Shown: positions 1-12,318, counted from the first letter of the stretch. The stretch is DNA of 64,000 bases from Takakia lepidozioides (GCA_030704615.1 CM060734.1:41680042-41744041); one strand, 5' to 3'. Notes: generated by a model from the sequence alone, not told the origin. Numbers and translations are program-made.

Positions 1-1
1 A

Positions 2-1259
2 CCTCTACTTAATGCACTGTGTGTATCACCCAAAGGAGAGTTTTTCAAGAAGGCTATTGATACGAGTGGACAAGAAAAAACAAGTGAGTACATCTCACAA
101 CAAATGATAGATGTCATGGAGGAGATAGGGTCTCAAAATGTTGTTCAGGTTGTCACAGACAATGCAGCTGTCTGCAAGAGAGCCGGGAGACTCATAGAAG
201 AGAAGTACCCTCACATTACATTTTCAGGATGTACTACACATTGCCTTGATTTGTGACATTGGCAACTTAAAGTTGGTTTCCTTTGTCAAAGAAGGAAAGT
301 CTGTGGTGAAGTTTATCACAAATCATCACCGCAGTCAAGCTCTTTTTCAGGAGTATTCTTTGAGAGACAAAGGAGTGGAGCTCCTCAAACCGGGAGAGAG
401 ACGATTTGGGATATTTTTCATCATGCTTAAACGATTGTTGAAGGTGAAAACACCACTTCAACAAATGATTGTTAGCAGGGAATGGCACAATTGGGATCAA
501 TCACGCAGCTCGGAGGGGGAAACAATTGCTGATAACCTACTGGCTCCTAGATTTTGGAAGAACTTGGAGCTCATTGTTGAGATTTCAGAACCCATCTTCA
601 CCTTGTTGCACATGGTTGATTCTAACATGCCAACATGGGAAAATTTTATAAGAAAATGGATCAGTTCATTGAAAAAATGCATAGCTTATCAGGGCTGTCA
701 ACAGAGAAGAAGGAACAAGTTGTGGACATTTTGTAGGACAGATGGTTATTTATCCACAGTCCACTGCATTGTGCCGGATTTGTTTTAGACCCCGAGTGGA
801 GAGGAAAGGGTCAAGCGGGAGACAAAGAGGTTATGAAAGAGTTTCGTATAATCCGGGACAAATTCTATCCTGATGTTCAAAGTCAGGTTCTAGTGGAGAA
901 GCAACTATCTACATTTTCGTAACATGGAAAGATTATTTTCTGATCCCGCTGTATCATTGGTGGCCAAAGAAGTTGTAGGTCATATTTGGTGGGAGTCTTA
1001 TGGGGCTAAAACTCCAGAGCTTGAGAAGATTGCTATTAGAGTTCTTGCTCAAATTACTCCAACATCTTCATGTGAAAGAAACTGGAGTACATTTGAGTAC
1101 ATTCATTTTAAAAAGCGCAATTGTTTGACTTCTTCTAAAGCAGCTGATATTGTACATGTTTTTAACAACATTCAATTGCGAGATAAAGTTTTTGACCCTC
1201 ACTATAAAGAGGAGTTTCTAGACTGGTCGGAGAGTGAGGATAGCGAGGAAGAGATTTGA
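2..1259 (+). pseudogene. hAT-family transposase relic (DUF659 plus C-terminal dimerisation region), cut by the left edge
   Basis: Frame 2 from the window edge reads a DUF659-like segment ending in CTTHCLDL, then stops at 254-256. Homology continues in other frames: 246-788 with FITNHHRSQALFQEYS and VSREWHNWDQSRS, then a third frame with an in-frame TAG near 733. At 924-1259 comes the hAT dimerisation domain, with the hallmark SSCERNWS and KKRNCLTS. In hAT elements this protein cuts and rejoins DNA and leaves 8-bp target duplications. Several frameshifts and stops show it is dead. The 5' part lies outside the window. It sits just upstream of the first visible ABCG exon, so it may lie in an intron of that gene or may have truncated it. 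Confidence 0.85.
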
Positions 1260-1547
1260 GCTATGTATGTAGCATTATGTGTGCTCATACTGTGATGAAT
1301 AAAATTCGTTCGTTGCTCATGCAGTTTTCTGTTACGTTTTCCAATTTCCTCTTCATTGAGAACTCCCGTTTTTTACGTTTTCAAGAATTGTTTTTTTGAA
1401 CGCGTTTTCCGTTCGCGGTGACTGGGCAACTTATCTAGACCTGTCTCATTGAGAACTAGAATTCATCGATAAACATCGTATCCAGGGAGCAGCCTATCCC
1501 CGTGAAAGTTTTCAAAAGTCCTGCACTGATGTGTTAAAACATTCCAG

Positions 1548-4500
1548 GCATGTGTATACAGCGCTTGTCTCTACTTTGCGGCAAGCCTTTCTACAAAGGG
1601 CAATGGGATCCACTTCTTCCAGCACATGTTGGTGATGTGCCTCGTCGCCTTCTTTGGTTCATCGCTTGTGTTCCTCCTCAGTGCTATTGCACCAATCCTC
1701 GAGGCTGCCAATGCCATGTCTGGTATGGAATCTCTCCTTCTTAGCACCATTGTCTCTCTGTTTCTTTGTTTCGCCAATCTACGGCATCTGGATTCTGGAC
1801 GTCAGAGCAGAATCTCATCACTCTCTCTCACTTGCGTCCCTTGGCGGATATATGAATTTCTTTCTTTGAGTCTTTACTCCATTTCTTTTTTTATTCAGGA
1901 CTCCTTTCTTAAATTGTCCTGTAGATGTAAGGTTTTTCTTTTTTTTTGAGTTGTTTGTGGGCTGCTGCCTATCGGAGCACCTTCTTATATTTACAGCGCT
2001 CGCCATCATGACATGTACATCAAATCCAACTATTCAACAAGCTAATAGCTTATATTTACCAGTGTTGAGAATCCTCTCCCTCATTTCCATCTTTACTCCT
2101 CTGATCAGGCTTTTTGGTGGCATCATTTGCAGGATTGTTGTTTTCGTTAATTCTGTTGTTCGCAGGCTTTGTTATCTTCCCATCGAACATGCCTCGATAC
2201 TGGAGATGGCTGCTCTATGTGAACCCCCTCCACTGGGCAAACCTCCTCTTTTGTATGATTCAATATCAATCATACAAGCAACCATGCTCGGAGTTCATTC
2301 ATGAACTCTATTTCTGCTATACTTATCCCAATGATACAGTTGGCAGTGCCTACCTTAAACATTTTGAGATGCAAACTGAAGGGCAATGGTTATGGTTCTC
2401 ATATTTGATACTGGTGGGTTGGATTCTAGTTGTTAACCTTCTCTCCTACCTGGCCCATAAGAAACTTCACTTTACCTCTGCGGCCCCCTCACTTCCCCAA
2501 CAGACGATGTCCAAATCACAAAGTATGTCAAATACAGCGGTACCTGGGCCAATCAGTAGCAGCTGTGTTGACAAAGCTATGGACGATCCTTCCATATCTG
2601 GAATCTCATGGACAACGATGGTGAAGCAAGGCCAAGAGATTGTAACAACAGTGGGAGAAGACTGGGAGAAAGAGGACCTAGAATTTGGTTCAGATCAAGC
2701 AGAGACAGATGTCGTCGAAGCAACCCCTCGACAAGCATGGAAGGCATCACATATCCCGGTCAAGCCACTAACACTGTCTTTCTACAATCTTGTTTATCGA
2801 ATTAGGGACCCCCGTGCAGTACAGGAAAGGATATTGTTGAATGGGATATCTGGATATGCTAAACCTGGCACCATGCTAGCTCTCATGGGGAGCACCAAAT
2901 GTGGAAAGACAACATTGCTTAGCTGCCTTGCTGGCAGAGTTGAAAAGGGGGAGCTGAAAGGTGAGATTCTAGTTAATGGATTCAAGCTAAATGCGGCAAC
3001 ATTTTCTCGCTGCTGTGGGTTTGTTGAGAGATTAGATGCACACCAGCCATTCCTGACTGTTCGGGAGAGCCTAGAATTTAGTGCAAGCCTTCGATTGGGT
3101 GACCCTTCCGTAACACCAGAGGAAAGACATGCACATGTCCGACTTATCACGGGCCTCCTGAATCTATCAAGCGTGGGCAACCAATTGGTGGGGTCCCTAA
3201 GGGACGGCACCGGTAGGACATTTGAAATTGCAAAGAAGCTCACCATAGCTGTAGAGCTTGCAGCAAATCCAAGCATTCTTTTCTTGGATGAACCCACCTC
3301 GGGGCTAGACATTGTGGGAGCTCGCAACATCATTCATGGGATACAAACAATTGCAAAAACCGGACGTACGATAATCACCACAATCCAAAATCCAAGCTCG
3401 CGAATGCTTAGTGCCTTCAACAGTGTGATCATCTTGAAGCAGGGTGGAGAACAAGCTTATTTTGGTCCTGTAGAGTGGAATTGCAGCCAGCTCCTGGAAT
3501 ATATCAGCTCCATACCCAAAGTGCCAAAGTACGACCAAAAGCAAAACCCAGTAACTTTTGTGTCAGACTTGCTTGGGGAAGGAATCAAAAGGAGACAACC
3601 ACTCCAAAATTTTGCTATCATCTATGAAAACAGCCCACTGGCAGGCCTCAATGCCGAAGAGTTGACCAGGCTTCGCAAACAAGTGAAGAAAAACGCACCG
3701 AAACCAGTGGAGTCAAGGTTTGCAGCACCCTATACAAGGCAGGCTGCAATGGTGTTCCTCCGGACACAACGGTTTCTCTATAGGAACGTTTCATACACGT
3801 TTGGTAAGGTGACAGGGTCTGTAGCTCTTGGATTGGTGATGGGCTCACTTTACTACCAAATTGGCCAGAGCAATACCTACACGCTTACATCACGCTCTCT
3901 CTTCATCTATATTCAGGTACGAATCATTATAATCATGCTTTCTTTTTATCCCACAATCAACCATTCTCAACGAAAAGTTTTTTCCTCCTTCACTTATGCA
4001 GCCACTACTTAAACAAGATGAAAGGAGCAAAAGAGGTTGTTGAGTAGGCATGCATCAAAGAAACCAAATCTACAGCACACGAGTTCCTTCTTGATAGTCA
4101 CAGATTTGTTAGCTGCATCTATTGAGTCATATTGGCTAGGATATTACACATGACAGGACCCAACCGACTCATTCATTGCACTTTGCAGGTGGTGCTTATC
4201 GGCGTTGTCACATCCACCAACGTCATCCCACAAATTGGCACGGATCGGCTTGCTTACTTTCGGGAGAAGAGAGCAGGGATGTACGCTCCCATTTTCTACC
4301 CGGTCTCATGGGCAGTGGCAGAAATCCCCTATGTTCTACTCTCAACTCTAGTATTTGTCGCCATAGCTAATGGGATGGCAGGCATAGCAACCGACACAGT
4401 GCTACACTTTGTGGAGTACTGGCTATGCTTGTTTGTCTTCACACTCTCAGTCACATACTTCGCTATGTTGTTGACCATAGCGACCTCAGCTCCCATGGTG

Positions 4501-4905
4501 GCCGCATTTGCTGTCTCCATCATCACCTCTATTTGGATAGCCACATCCGGCGTGGTTGTACCAAAGCTTCGAATACCCTCCAGTTATACTTGGCTCTTCT
4601 GGGCCAACCCATTCCAGTATGTCACCAACAGTCTCACCTCCATTGGCTTCTACTGCGACACAAACACACCTGCTTGCTTGGCATGTGTGCCCAAAGTTCC
4701 GTGCCCACATTGCCCGTGTGCTCGCTTGGCAGATTTGCCCGCACAAACGTTTGCATGGGACCGACTGAGATACACGCGCTCGCTGGAATACAGTCGCATC
4801 CCACTTGATTTCGCAGCACTGGCGGGCATGAGCACCATTTTTGCTCTGCTTGCCTTTATCTCCTTTGTGGCATTCAAGCACAACAGCAAACCCGTTGTAC
4901 ACTAA
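1548..4905 (+). CDS. PDR-type ABCG transporter, C-terminal two thirds (end of TMD1, NBD2, TMD2)
   Basis: Full-size ABCG (pleiotropic drug resistance) proteins are ATP-driven exporters in the plasma membrane. Three exons fit: 1548-1722, 2109-3916 and 4189-4905, all with GT-AG borders and matching phases (donors GTATGG and GTACGA), giving about 899 codons. The first exons carry the last helices of membrane domain 1. NBD2 has Walker A GSTKCGKTTLL, Walker B SILFLDEPTSGLD and a following region with KKLTIAVELAANPS. TMD2 ends with helices around TWLFWANPFQYVTNS, a Cys-rich loop and FISFVAFKHNSKP before TAA. No LSGGQ-like signature precedes KKLTIAVEL, and the H-loop His is Gln (TTIQNPSS). PDR proteins often have one degenerate ATP site, so this need not mean loss of function. 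NBD1 is not seen; its exons may lie left of the window beyond the hAT relic. Confidence 0.88.
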
Positions 4906-5727
4906 ATTTTGCTTCTTAACTCTTCATCATTCTTTCTTTCTTTGCTTACGTCAAGCGAGTGACCTCCTCTATGGTGCTACCCATATTTCTTGAGAAAATC
5001 ACTATTGCATCTGGTCCCTCGCACCTTTTTTAGCAGATTGTAGCGACCACCATGCACTCCTCCAGCATTGCTAGGGAGGTTTCAAATTTATTATCATCAG
5101 GGTACACTCCACTAGAAAGAAAACTAATTTATCTAAAGTTTTATAAATTTCACGCGTTTTGGTGTCGACATAGACACCATTCACATGTCACTACCTAAAT
5201 GTTCTAGATGAGTTGTTTCAATTAGGTATGATCATACCTACCGCATGTGAAACGAATATTCTTTTCGTGGAATATGACAATGTGAGAGAGAGAGAAGACT
5301 CCAGCCGAAACCGGCGTAACTAAGAGCCACTTCATCTCACGGCTGCTGCCCCTTTTGGAGGTGGGCTTTATTTGCTTTATAAATTGTAACTTGCAGTACT
5401 CATAAGAGCATCCCCCCTCTACGCCTCTATGGACCCATGCACATGTACTTTTCTTATATAGGTTCAAATTTCCTTGCAAACGTACCACACTCTTGCCCCG
5501 CTACCGTATCTGCCGTAAAGGGCGGACCCTGAACCCCTTCTCTTTCACTTTTTTTCCTGCACGATATGTGTAACCTAACTCGTCCCGCAACCGAGTCATC
5601 CTGACCATGAATATGTCAGAGCGTGCCTCCCAGCCTCTCACTTCCAAGACACCTGCAGTGCTTCCAGAGCCAAGGAAGAGCAAGAAAATGGGCAAACATG
5701 TACTAAATTGTATTGAGTACAATGTCA
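4906..5727. other. Spacer after the ABCG gene
   Basis: It presumably begins with the ABCG 3' UTR. I see no convincing ORF, RNA gene or repeat structure; short open frames here lack domains. Confidence 0.5.
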
Positions 5728-6212
5728 TTAGCAATTCATTGCTAATACATACCGGAACTTGTCAAAGGTCAAACCTCTTCTCAAATGAGCTCCATGACGA
5801 AAATCAAATTGACCTTCAAAGTAAGTATCACATTCGTCCTCAATTATCATATTATGCAATATGACACATGCAACCATGATGTCTGTAATGGTGTTTAGAT
5901 CCCATTGTCTATAGGGGTTCCGAATGATATCAAATCGGCCTTGCAACACACCAAATGCCCTCTCTACATCTTTGTGGGCAAAGTCCTGCAACATAGCAAA
6001 ATGTTGTCTCTTCTCATCCTCAAGCTCACGGATTGTTTGGACAAAGCACGACCATGGAGGGTAGATACCATCTTGCAAGTAAGTAATATGGAGGATAGAC
6101 ATTGCCCATGATAGTGAAGCTGACATCAATGACAGAGCCCCTCAAATAATTTGCAATTAGCGGCGAACGATCAAGAACATTGATATCATTGTCTTCCAGC
6201 TGCAGTACCTAA
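5728..6212 (-). pseudogene. PIF/Harbinger transposase (DDE_4 nuclease) relic
   Basis: Read on the minus strand, 6212 to about 6100 gives NDINVLDRSPLIANYLRG, and after a frameshift the frame ending at 5728 gives DGIYPPWSCFVQTI, HKDVERAFGVLQGRFDIIRN and IMVACVILHNMIIEDE. These are the standard blocks of HARBI1-like nucleases of PIF/Harbinger elements. ERAFG and LHNMIIED make the family assignment firm. The N-terminal part is missing and no Myb-like partner gene is seen nearby, so this is a dead 3' fragment. Confidence 0.85.
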
Positions 6213-6752
6213 CGCATACTATGTATGCATCTTCATAAGAAAACTTGGACCCGTACTAACTCTTCCATAATGACAGCCTCTAATCTGTCATCACCTCACG
6301 CCTCCAGTCATCCATACTGTATATTGTATAGAAATTGAAAGCACAATGGTACAAAGGTGAGCCATGGGGAAGTAGAGATGACGGAGGTAGAAAAATGCTG
6401 GACTCAAGAGTTCTGACGGGGATGATGAAGGCAGGCAGTCGGTGGGGAACGTGATTGAGGAGCGTATGAGAACGTCGTTGGGAACTCCAGCAAGGCAGGA
6501 ATATAGGATACAGGGGCATAACGAGGGGCAAGGGTGTGGCTTTGAGCAGCCGACCCCTTCACAAACCTTTTGAGAGCCTTGAACCAATCCCTTTGAGATA
6601 GCCATGATAGAGGCCGGGTCGTTTCAGTGAGAAGGGTGGGGATGCTCTAACACAATACACAAAGAACTTGGACAACACCGAATGCTTATCAAATGACTCT
6701 CATTAGTTCTTTATCTTCTCTCTACACGAATGATCTCTCTCTCACCTTAACA
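6213..6752. other. Spacer between the PIF relic and the TIR element
   Basis: No supported gene. Minus-strand open frames at 6280-6605 have no recognisable domain; they might be decayed PIF-element sequence, but nothing proves it. Confidence 0.4.
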
Positions 6753-7375
6753 TACCGTAGTGGGATAGCTGGTTAGGCAGAAATTAACTCGAAAAAAAAA
6801 AACCTAAAAAATAAATTATTCTTGACAAGAGTGCCTAATTTCATAAAATTATCTTCAAAGAGTGCCTAATTTTCAAAATTTTCTCTAAACATGCGTATGG
6901 TATTAAAAATTTAATTTAAATTAGGGGAAAAAAGGAAAAATCTAAAAATGATATTCATTTAAAACGTCATCCATGGACCATGAACTCAGTTTTCAATTTT
7001 CATTCATGGCAGCGGCTGAGTTTTCATTTAGAACGTCATCCATGGACTCAATTTTCAGTTTTCATCCATGGCAGTGGCTGAGTTTTCATTTAGAACGTCA
7101 TCAATGGACTCAGTTTTTAATTTTCATTCATGGCTGAGTTTTCATTTAGAACTTCATCCATGGACTCTGTTTTCAATTTCCATCCATGGCAGCGGCTTAT
7201 TTATATATTTTTGTGTTTTCATTTTGTGATCATTGTTTTCAGCTGCCTAATTTGAAAAAATTACACATCCGAGATGCCTAATTTAAATTTTTTTCTCAAA
7301 AGTGCCTAACTACCAAATGGCCCCACAAATAATTATTAGGCAGGCAAGTGCCTAACCGGCTATCCCACTACGGTA
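6753..7375. mobile_element. Non-autonomous TIR element (MITE-like), about 620 bp
   Basis: The left end reads TA then CCGTAGTGGGATAGC and continues to GGTTAGGCA (6755-6779). The right end (7349-7373) is its reverse complement with one mismatch in 25 bases, again next to TA. TA on both sides fits a TA target duplication as in Tc1/mariner-like elements, but the TA could also belong to the repeat. The interior is AT-rich, repeats GTGCCTAA-type words near both ends and holds a tandem array. No coding capacity. Confidence 0.7.
6953..7199. repeat. Tandem repeat, about 62-bp unit, about four copies
   Basis: Units contain TTTTCATTTAGAACGTCATC, CATGGACTCA and CATGGCAGCGGCTGAG with small differences; one unit is shortened. 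The array lies in the middle of the TIR element. Confidence 0.8.
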
Positions 7376-8500
7376 GTGAGAGATTTCAAGATGTGAAAAG
7401 TCGTACCAACTAGTTAGATCTACTAGTGACTTATGCATATATTCTGTTCTAACTATCTTCCCACTAACTTGACCCTTAATTGCCAAAACTCATTTTCACC
7501 CTCTCATGGAAAAACATGACCCTGGCCCACAAAAAAAAATTTATCTGGAGAATCTCTGTATGCCTGTAAAACTGACCGTTGGAATTACTTCCCATCTACC
7601 CCACTTCCTACCACAAAAAGTTTCATCAAAATCCAACTGCCAGGTAATTTAGTGTAGAGTGGGAACCCAAAAAAATCTCCACTAAGAACTAGGTGCCAAA
7701 AATGCAGTTTTTTGCTCGTATTTGGGCAGTTTTAATTTTTCCTTTTTGAGAGTCTCAAGAATGTTGTTCCATACCTGATAACACACATTCTCATAAATTT
7801 TCAGTTTTTTCTGAAATGTTGTCAAGTGGGCTCCTTTGTAGTGACAAATTGAGGGGTCAGAATATGCCATTTTCTGTGGGCAGGCCAAAATCTCTCTTCC
7901 TAAACTTATACAAAAAAATTCAGCTGGTCAATCCCTAATCCCTCTGGTTGAACATTCATATGAAGTCCCAGAACTTTGGAACCAATCAGCCAACGCCACC
8001 GCATCTTTAGGTTCCCTACCCAAGACTTCATATGGCACACCTATGTTATAGCCTGCAGGCCTAGGATATTTGGAGCCGTAAAAGGGCACGGGGTTTGGGA
8101 GCTCCTCGGCTACCCAGCCCTGCTTTCATGGGGGCCCACTCCACCCTCATACGGAATACCAAAAAGGCCATGCTTCTACAAGACCCGGACCCCTTGAAAG
8201 ATTCCAAATACCGGGGGTTTTATTCCAGAAGATTTCGTGGCACGGGCAAGAGGCCATGGGCTATTGAAAAGCGCGGGTAGAAATACCCCGGGGGTAGTAA
8301 AAGGCACGGGGTAACGAACCCATGCTTGGTGCTTTGGCTACCATCTGTATTATATGTCATAATATACATACAGTATGTTATTACATACGCATTATATGTT
8401 TTTGATATTTTTGATAATCGAGTAAAATTGCCTGGACATGAACTCAGTTTAGGAATTTGCAACACATCTCTCTCACGTCCTCTCTCTTCATTGGAATTAT

Positions 8501-9895
8501 CAAAAGCCAACAGTCAGTGTATTTGGAAGGGTTTATTTAAAGCCCTCTTATGTTGAAGCGATTGTACCCCTTCATACTATTGCCTGTAAGGGCTTGAATA
8601 TTGTTGCATTTGGTTGTCTTATACTGACAATACAATATGGTGCACATGCGAGATTGTGAGCAACCATTATGAGCTCATGTGCAATTTTTTTGCCCAAGCA
8701 GATGCGCTAGCATATGGGAAGGTCAGCTCTTTGCTTCCAGTGTGCCAGCTTGAAATTTTACTTACAGATGGGCAACAATTAATTGTTAGCTATACGGGTG
8801 GACTCTTTGCCGCTAGATGTTGCCTGTGTACCTTGATAGTTGACATTTGTAAATGGGTTTTTTGACCATGGCAGCAAACATCCCCGTGACCCCCTCTCTT
8901 CTCTATCTACCCTGAAAGATAACATGAGTATGATTTTACACAAAAGAATGTAATCACATGTACATGGACACCTATGGATTCCTTCTAATACTATGCATAT
9001 GAGATTGTTTTGTAGAATACTCCTAAATTGGTCACTTCACTTTCACACCAAGTCTGCAGTAATCCACATACCATCAAGGGATTATCTACTTACGAGATGG
9101 ACTGCTTCACTAAACAGTGGCTATGGGAAGGTGAAAGGTTTGGTCATGATTGGGAAGGTCAATTTTAAATCTTTCAGTTCCTTAATGTTCCCATTGGTGC
9201 ATTTGCTCTACCAAGAGTCCCTACTCTCAGATAGCCCACTAAGACAAAGACCATATTCTGTGAGTGATGGAAAAAAAAACAGTTCGTAAAGAGATTGTAG
9301 GTTTCAATCTCAAAAAAACATCTTCATTAGGTGGAGAACCTGTGGATGTAGCTTGCTCTTCGACCCTGCTGCACCAGGTCTTTCGAGGGCCCTTCCCTCA
9401 CTGCACTCACATCCTCCACCACAAAGAAGCTGGCATGGTTCCTCCACTTTTCTACTTTTCTTTTGTCTCTTTGGCTTACACATGTCAGATTACACAACAG
9501 ATACCATTCATGCTCCATTCACGCTTTGTTTAAGAAATTGCCTTAAGAAAACGGTTTATCACTTGCTGACAAGAAAGTTTGTTAATATTATGTTTTTGTG
9601 CCTACTTTCTTAAAATGAGCCACCCCTATCACGAGGAGACACTTTCATCTCTCACAATTTGCAAATTGGTCTAAAATGCGGTAGCACCACGTTACAAATT
9701 AAAATGAAGAAATAAATAGCCAATAATACACACGAGAATTAGAGTTGAAACACTGATTACTACCGATTAGGGAAAAGGCAAGAAGGAGTTCCATCTGCAC
9801 TCCACAGCTTGGTGACTTACCATTTCAGAAGATCTAAAAAAGCACCTTATAAAAGGACAGTAACAAGAGGGCTCCGAGTTGAGCAAAACTCCCGC
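8501..9895. other. Interior of the Mutator-like element, no recognised gene
   Basis: Only short open frames occur on either strand and none shows a known domain. Short stretches flanked by splice-like AG and GT (for example around 8697-8730) could be captured host exons as in Pack-MULEs, but I cannot name a parent gene. Confidence 0.4.
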
Positions 9896-10084
9896 CTTGA
9901 GAGAGAGGACGTGAGAGAGAAGTGCTCCGAATTCCTAAACCGAGTTCATGTCCGGGCAGCTTTATCCGATTATCGAAATATCAAAAATATATTATGCGTA
10001 TGTAATAACATACGATATGTATATTACAATATACGTTATGTATAATATAGATGGTAGCCCAGGCACCAAGCATGGGGTTCGCTC

Positions 10085-11210
10085 GAGTGTTGTGCGGGTA
10101 TATTGATTTCAATATACCCTTAGGGTATAAGCAAATTATTTTTGTCAAATCATTTACCCTCCGGGTATGGATAAATTGAAATCTCAAAAATTTATTTACG
10201 GGTATGGGTAAATTAACTTTTCAGATTTCTATATAACCCAGGTATGGATATATATGCCAAAATATACCTTGAGGGTATGAATAGTTTCAGGGTATGGATA
10301 GTTATTTCCATTAATATATAATTTAAGAATATATGATGTGTTTTTTTTTTTTTTTTTTTTCTTCCAGAAAGGAAACCTGGGAGCGACTGCTCACAAGATG
10401 TTCTTCAATATGTACAAAACACCAAAAAAGAAAACAATCTATGGTAAGAGAGAAAATTGATAAGATATTGCATAATATAATGGTATTAATTTCCAATGCA
10501 AGATGGAGGAGGTTTGAGATTAAAAAAAAAGCACATAGGGTGGTAGCTCAGCTGGTGTGTGTCACTCAGGTGGTTCGGGGTTCGAACCCTCTGCCCTACC
10601 CCGTGTGTGGGATTGTTCGTGTGACGATATGTTTGGGGGTTGATTATCATGTAGGTCTCATGGCCCATAAATGAAAGGGGTTAATCTTTCCCCCTCTGAA
10701 TACGTTGTGGGCTCTCGCTCCCAGATTTCCTTAAATAAATAAATAAATAAAAACCCCTCAAGGACCTAAATTGTGGGCTGTCAGGTTTCCTTTTATATAT
10801 ATATATATGCGAGATCTGAAGAGGTATTATTTGGGTTATATGACATTTAAGGAATGATTTATATGTAACATTTGTTTTAGCTGTGATTGGAGCTTTCTTA
10901 TAGCTCAAGGCTCCCCAACAACACAACATAAAGAGAAAAGACCTAAAGGCTATGAAGGCACATAAAGGGCCTTATATACCCTGACTAGATATACCCTTCA
11001 TTTTAACATATACCCTTCAGGAAAGTAGGGTATATTGAGTGTCTTGATGCACGGTAAATATAAGGATAAGGGTATATCATAAAAATATACCCTGATATAA
11101 GGGTATACATTTAGGTACCTAAACTTGCCACACCAGGGTATATATATATCAATATACCCTGATATACCTGGCGGGTATATCAGGGTAATTCATATACCCG
11201 CCCAACACTG
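10085..11210. mobile_element. hAT-type non-autonomous element with an 8-bp target duplication
   Basis: GTTCGCTC occurs directly at 10077-10084 and 11211-11218. Inside are inverted ends GAGTGTTGTGCGGGTATAT (10085-10103) and, from the right, CAGTGTTGGGCGGGTATAT (11192-11210), with two mismatches. An 8-bp duplication and CAGTG-type tips are hAT hallmarks. Both end regions are packed with GGGTAT / ATACCC words, like the subterminal transposase-binding repeats of hAT elements. A SINE lies in the middle. No transposase ORF; the hAT relic at 2-1259 need not be its partner. Confidence 0.85.
10538..10753 (+). mobile_element. tRNA-derived SINE
   Basis: It starts with GGTGGTAGCTCAGCTGG, an A-box-like RNA polymerase III promoter, and 30 bases later has GGGGTTCGAACCCT, a B box. 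It runs through TGTGTGGGATTGTTCGTG and ends in an AAATAAATAAAT tail. A second copy of the 3' end follows at 10754-10808 (CCTCAAGGACC to GTCAGGTTTCCTTTT), and a 5'-truncated relative lies at 53419-53592. The three together define the family's tail. Confidence 0.8.
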
Positions 11211-11879
11211 GTTCGCTCCCCCGTGACTTTTACTAACCTGCGCTTTTCAATAGCCCATGCCCTCTTGCCCGTGCCACGGAATCTTCTAGAATAAAACCCC
11301 ATAGTATTAGAATCTTTCAAGGGGTGGGGGTCTTGTAGAAGCATGGCCTTTTTGGTATTCCGTACCCCTCCACCCTATCAAACCCCCACCCTAGGTTTGG
11401 CCACCCCTCATGGGAGCCTTTGTCGAGCCGCGAGCTCTGCCGCCATCACGGCTGCACTCCCTGCAGTCCACCCTGCTATGAACCCATGGTGTTAGCCGGA
11501 GCTGCCATCGCCGTCGATCTCAGGCTAGGGCGCAGGTCTGGGAATACCCAGACCTGCGCCGGCCGCCATACCCCCGCCGGGAAATCAATGGGTTTGGGGA
11601 AGCGTGCCGCCCATCCCATTATGGGGTATCATTCATTCACCCTAACCTGACCACAGCTGCCATGTCAGCAACTTGGGCAGGTTAGGGGTGCCAAAATGGC
11701 TGAGTTGGCCCCTTTTCAATCGGTCCAGACCCCTACCCCTTCAGGCATTGGCCAATTGCCATATCAAGGGACCCGATTCTCTGTCGATTGAGCCCAAAAA
11801 AGGGCCAATCAGCCTTAACCACAGGAAGTTATGGCTCCCAACCGACCCAAAATGGGTCGATATACCACTTAAGGGTTAA

Positions 11880-12318
11880 CTCGAGTCACCAATGTCCAAC
11901 AGGCCCCATAAAGAAAACACAGGTAACCATGGGATAGAGGTACCTAGGGTACCTAGGGACAATGTGGGATAGTTTCCTCTCGGATCTTACACCCTTAGGG
12001 CTGTCTTTTCTTGACAAGAAAAGATATGTCTATTCGTCTATTGAGCCTGAGAGACACAGGTCTGGCTTGTTCAGTGAACTGTCGATTGTTGATGTGTTAT
12101 GAAAGGATATAAGCTATGTCCGAGGCAGAGTTACACGGGAGGGCAAGCAACATCCTCAATATTCATCATTTTTCTCTTCTTTCTTTGTGTGACGGTCTTC
12201 TGCTCTCCTCTCCACCATACTAACTGCCTTCTTCTTTAAACATGTAGATAAGAGTGTCAGTGGTGAGATATTTCTCATGAGAGGGCTTGAACCCATGGAC
12301 AGAAATGTTGAACATTAA
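11880..12318. other. Spacer between the two TTAA-element copies
   Basis: No supported feature; TTAA at 12315-12318 is the left flank of copy 2. Confidence 0.5.

Larger units (their letters stand above)
8148..11367. mobile_element. Non-autonomous Mutator-like element with about 350-bp TIRs and a 9-bp target duplication
   Basis: The 9-bp direct repeat CTCCACCCT flanks it at 8139-8147 and 11368-11376. The left arm (8148 to about 8500) is repeated in reverse complement on the right in two pieces, about 9896-10084 and 11211-11367, because a hAT-type element interrupts the right arm. Shared words include ACGGAATACCAAAAAGGCCA at the tip and CTCTCTCACGTCCTCTCTCT at the inner edge. Long TIRs and a 9-bp duplication are Mutator-superfamily hallmarks. 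The sister copy at 12319-13318 supplies the empty site. The 1.4-kb interior (8501-9895) has no recognised gene. Confidence 0.8.
7473..11875. mobile_element. TTAA-flanked TIR element, copy 1, interrupted by a nested Mutator-like element
   Basis: The left end CCCTTAATTGCC (7473) and right end CACTTAAGGG (to 11875), followed by TTAA, are imperfect inverted repeats. The parts outside 8148-11376 align with the uninterrupted copy at 12319-13318, sharing for example ATGACCCTGGCCCACAAAAA and GTTATAGCCTGCAGGCC on the left and GGAGCTGCCATCGCCGTCGA on the right. TTAA plus ends starting CCCTTAA resemble piggyBac-type elements. No transposase is seen. Without the insertion the element is about 1.17 kb. 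Confidence 0.65.

Noticed and set aside
10541-10590. tRNA-like gene with A and B boxes
   Set aside because: No complete cloverleaf; it is followed by a SINE body and tail that recur elsewhere, so it is a SINE promoter.
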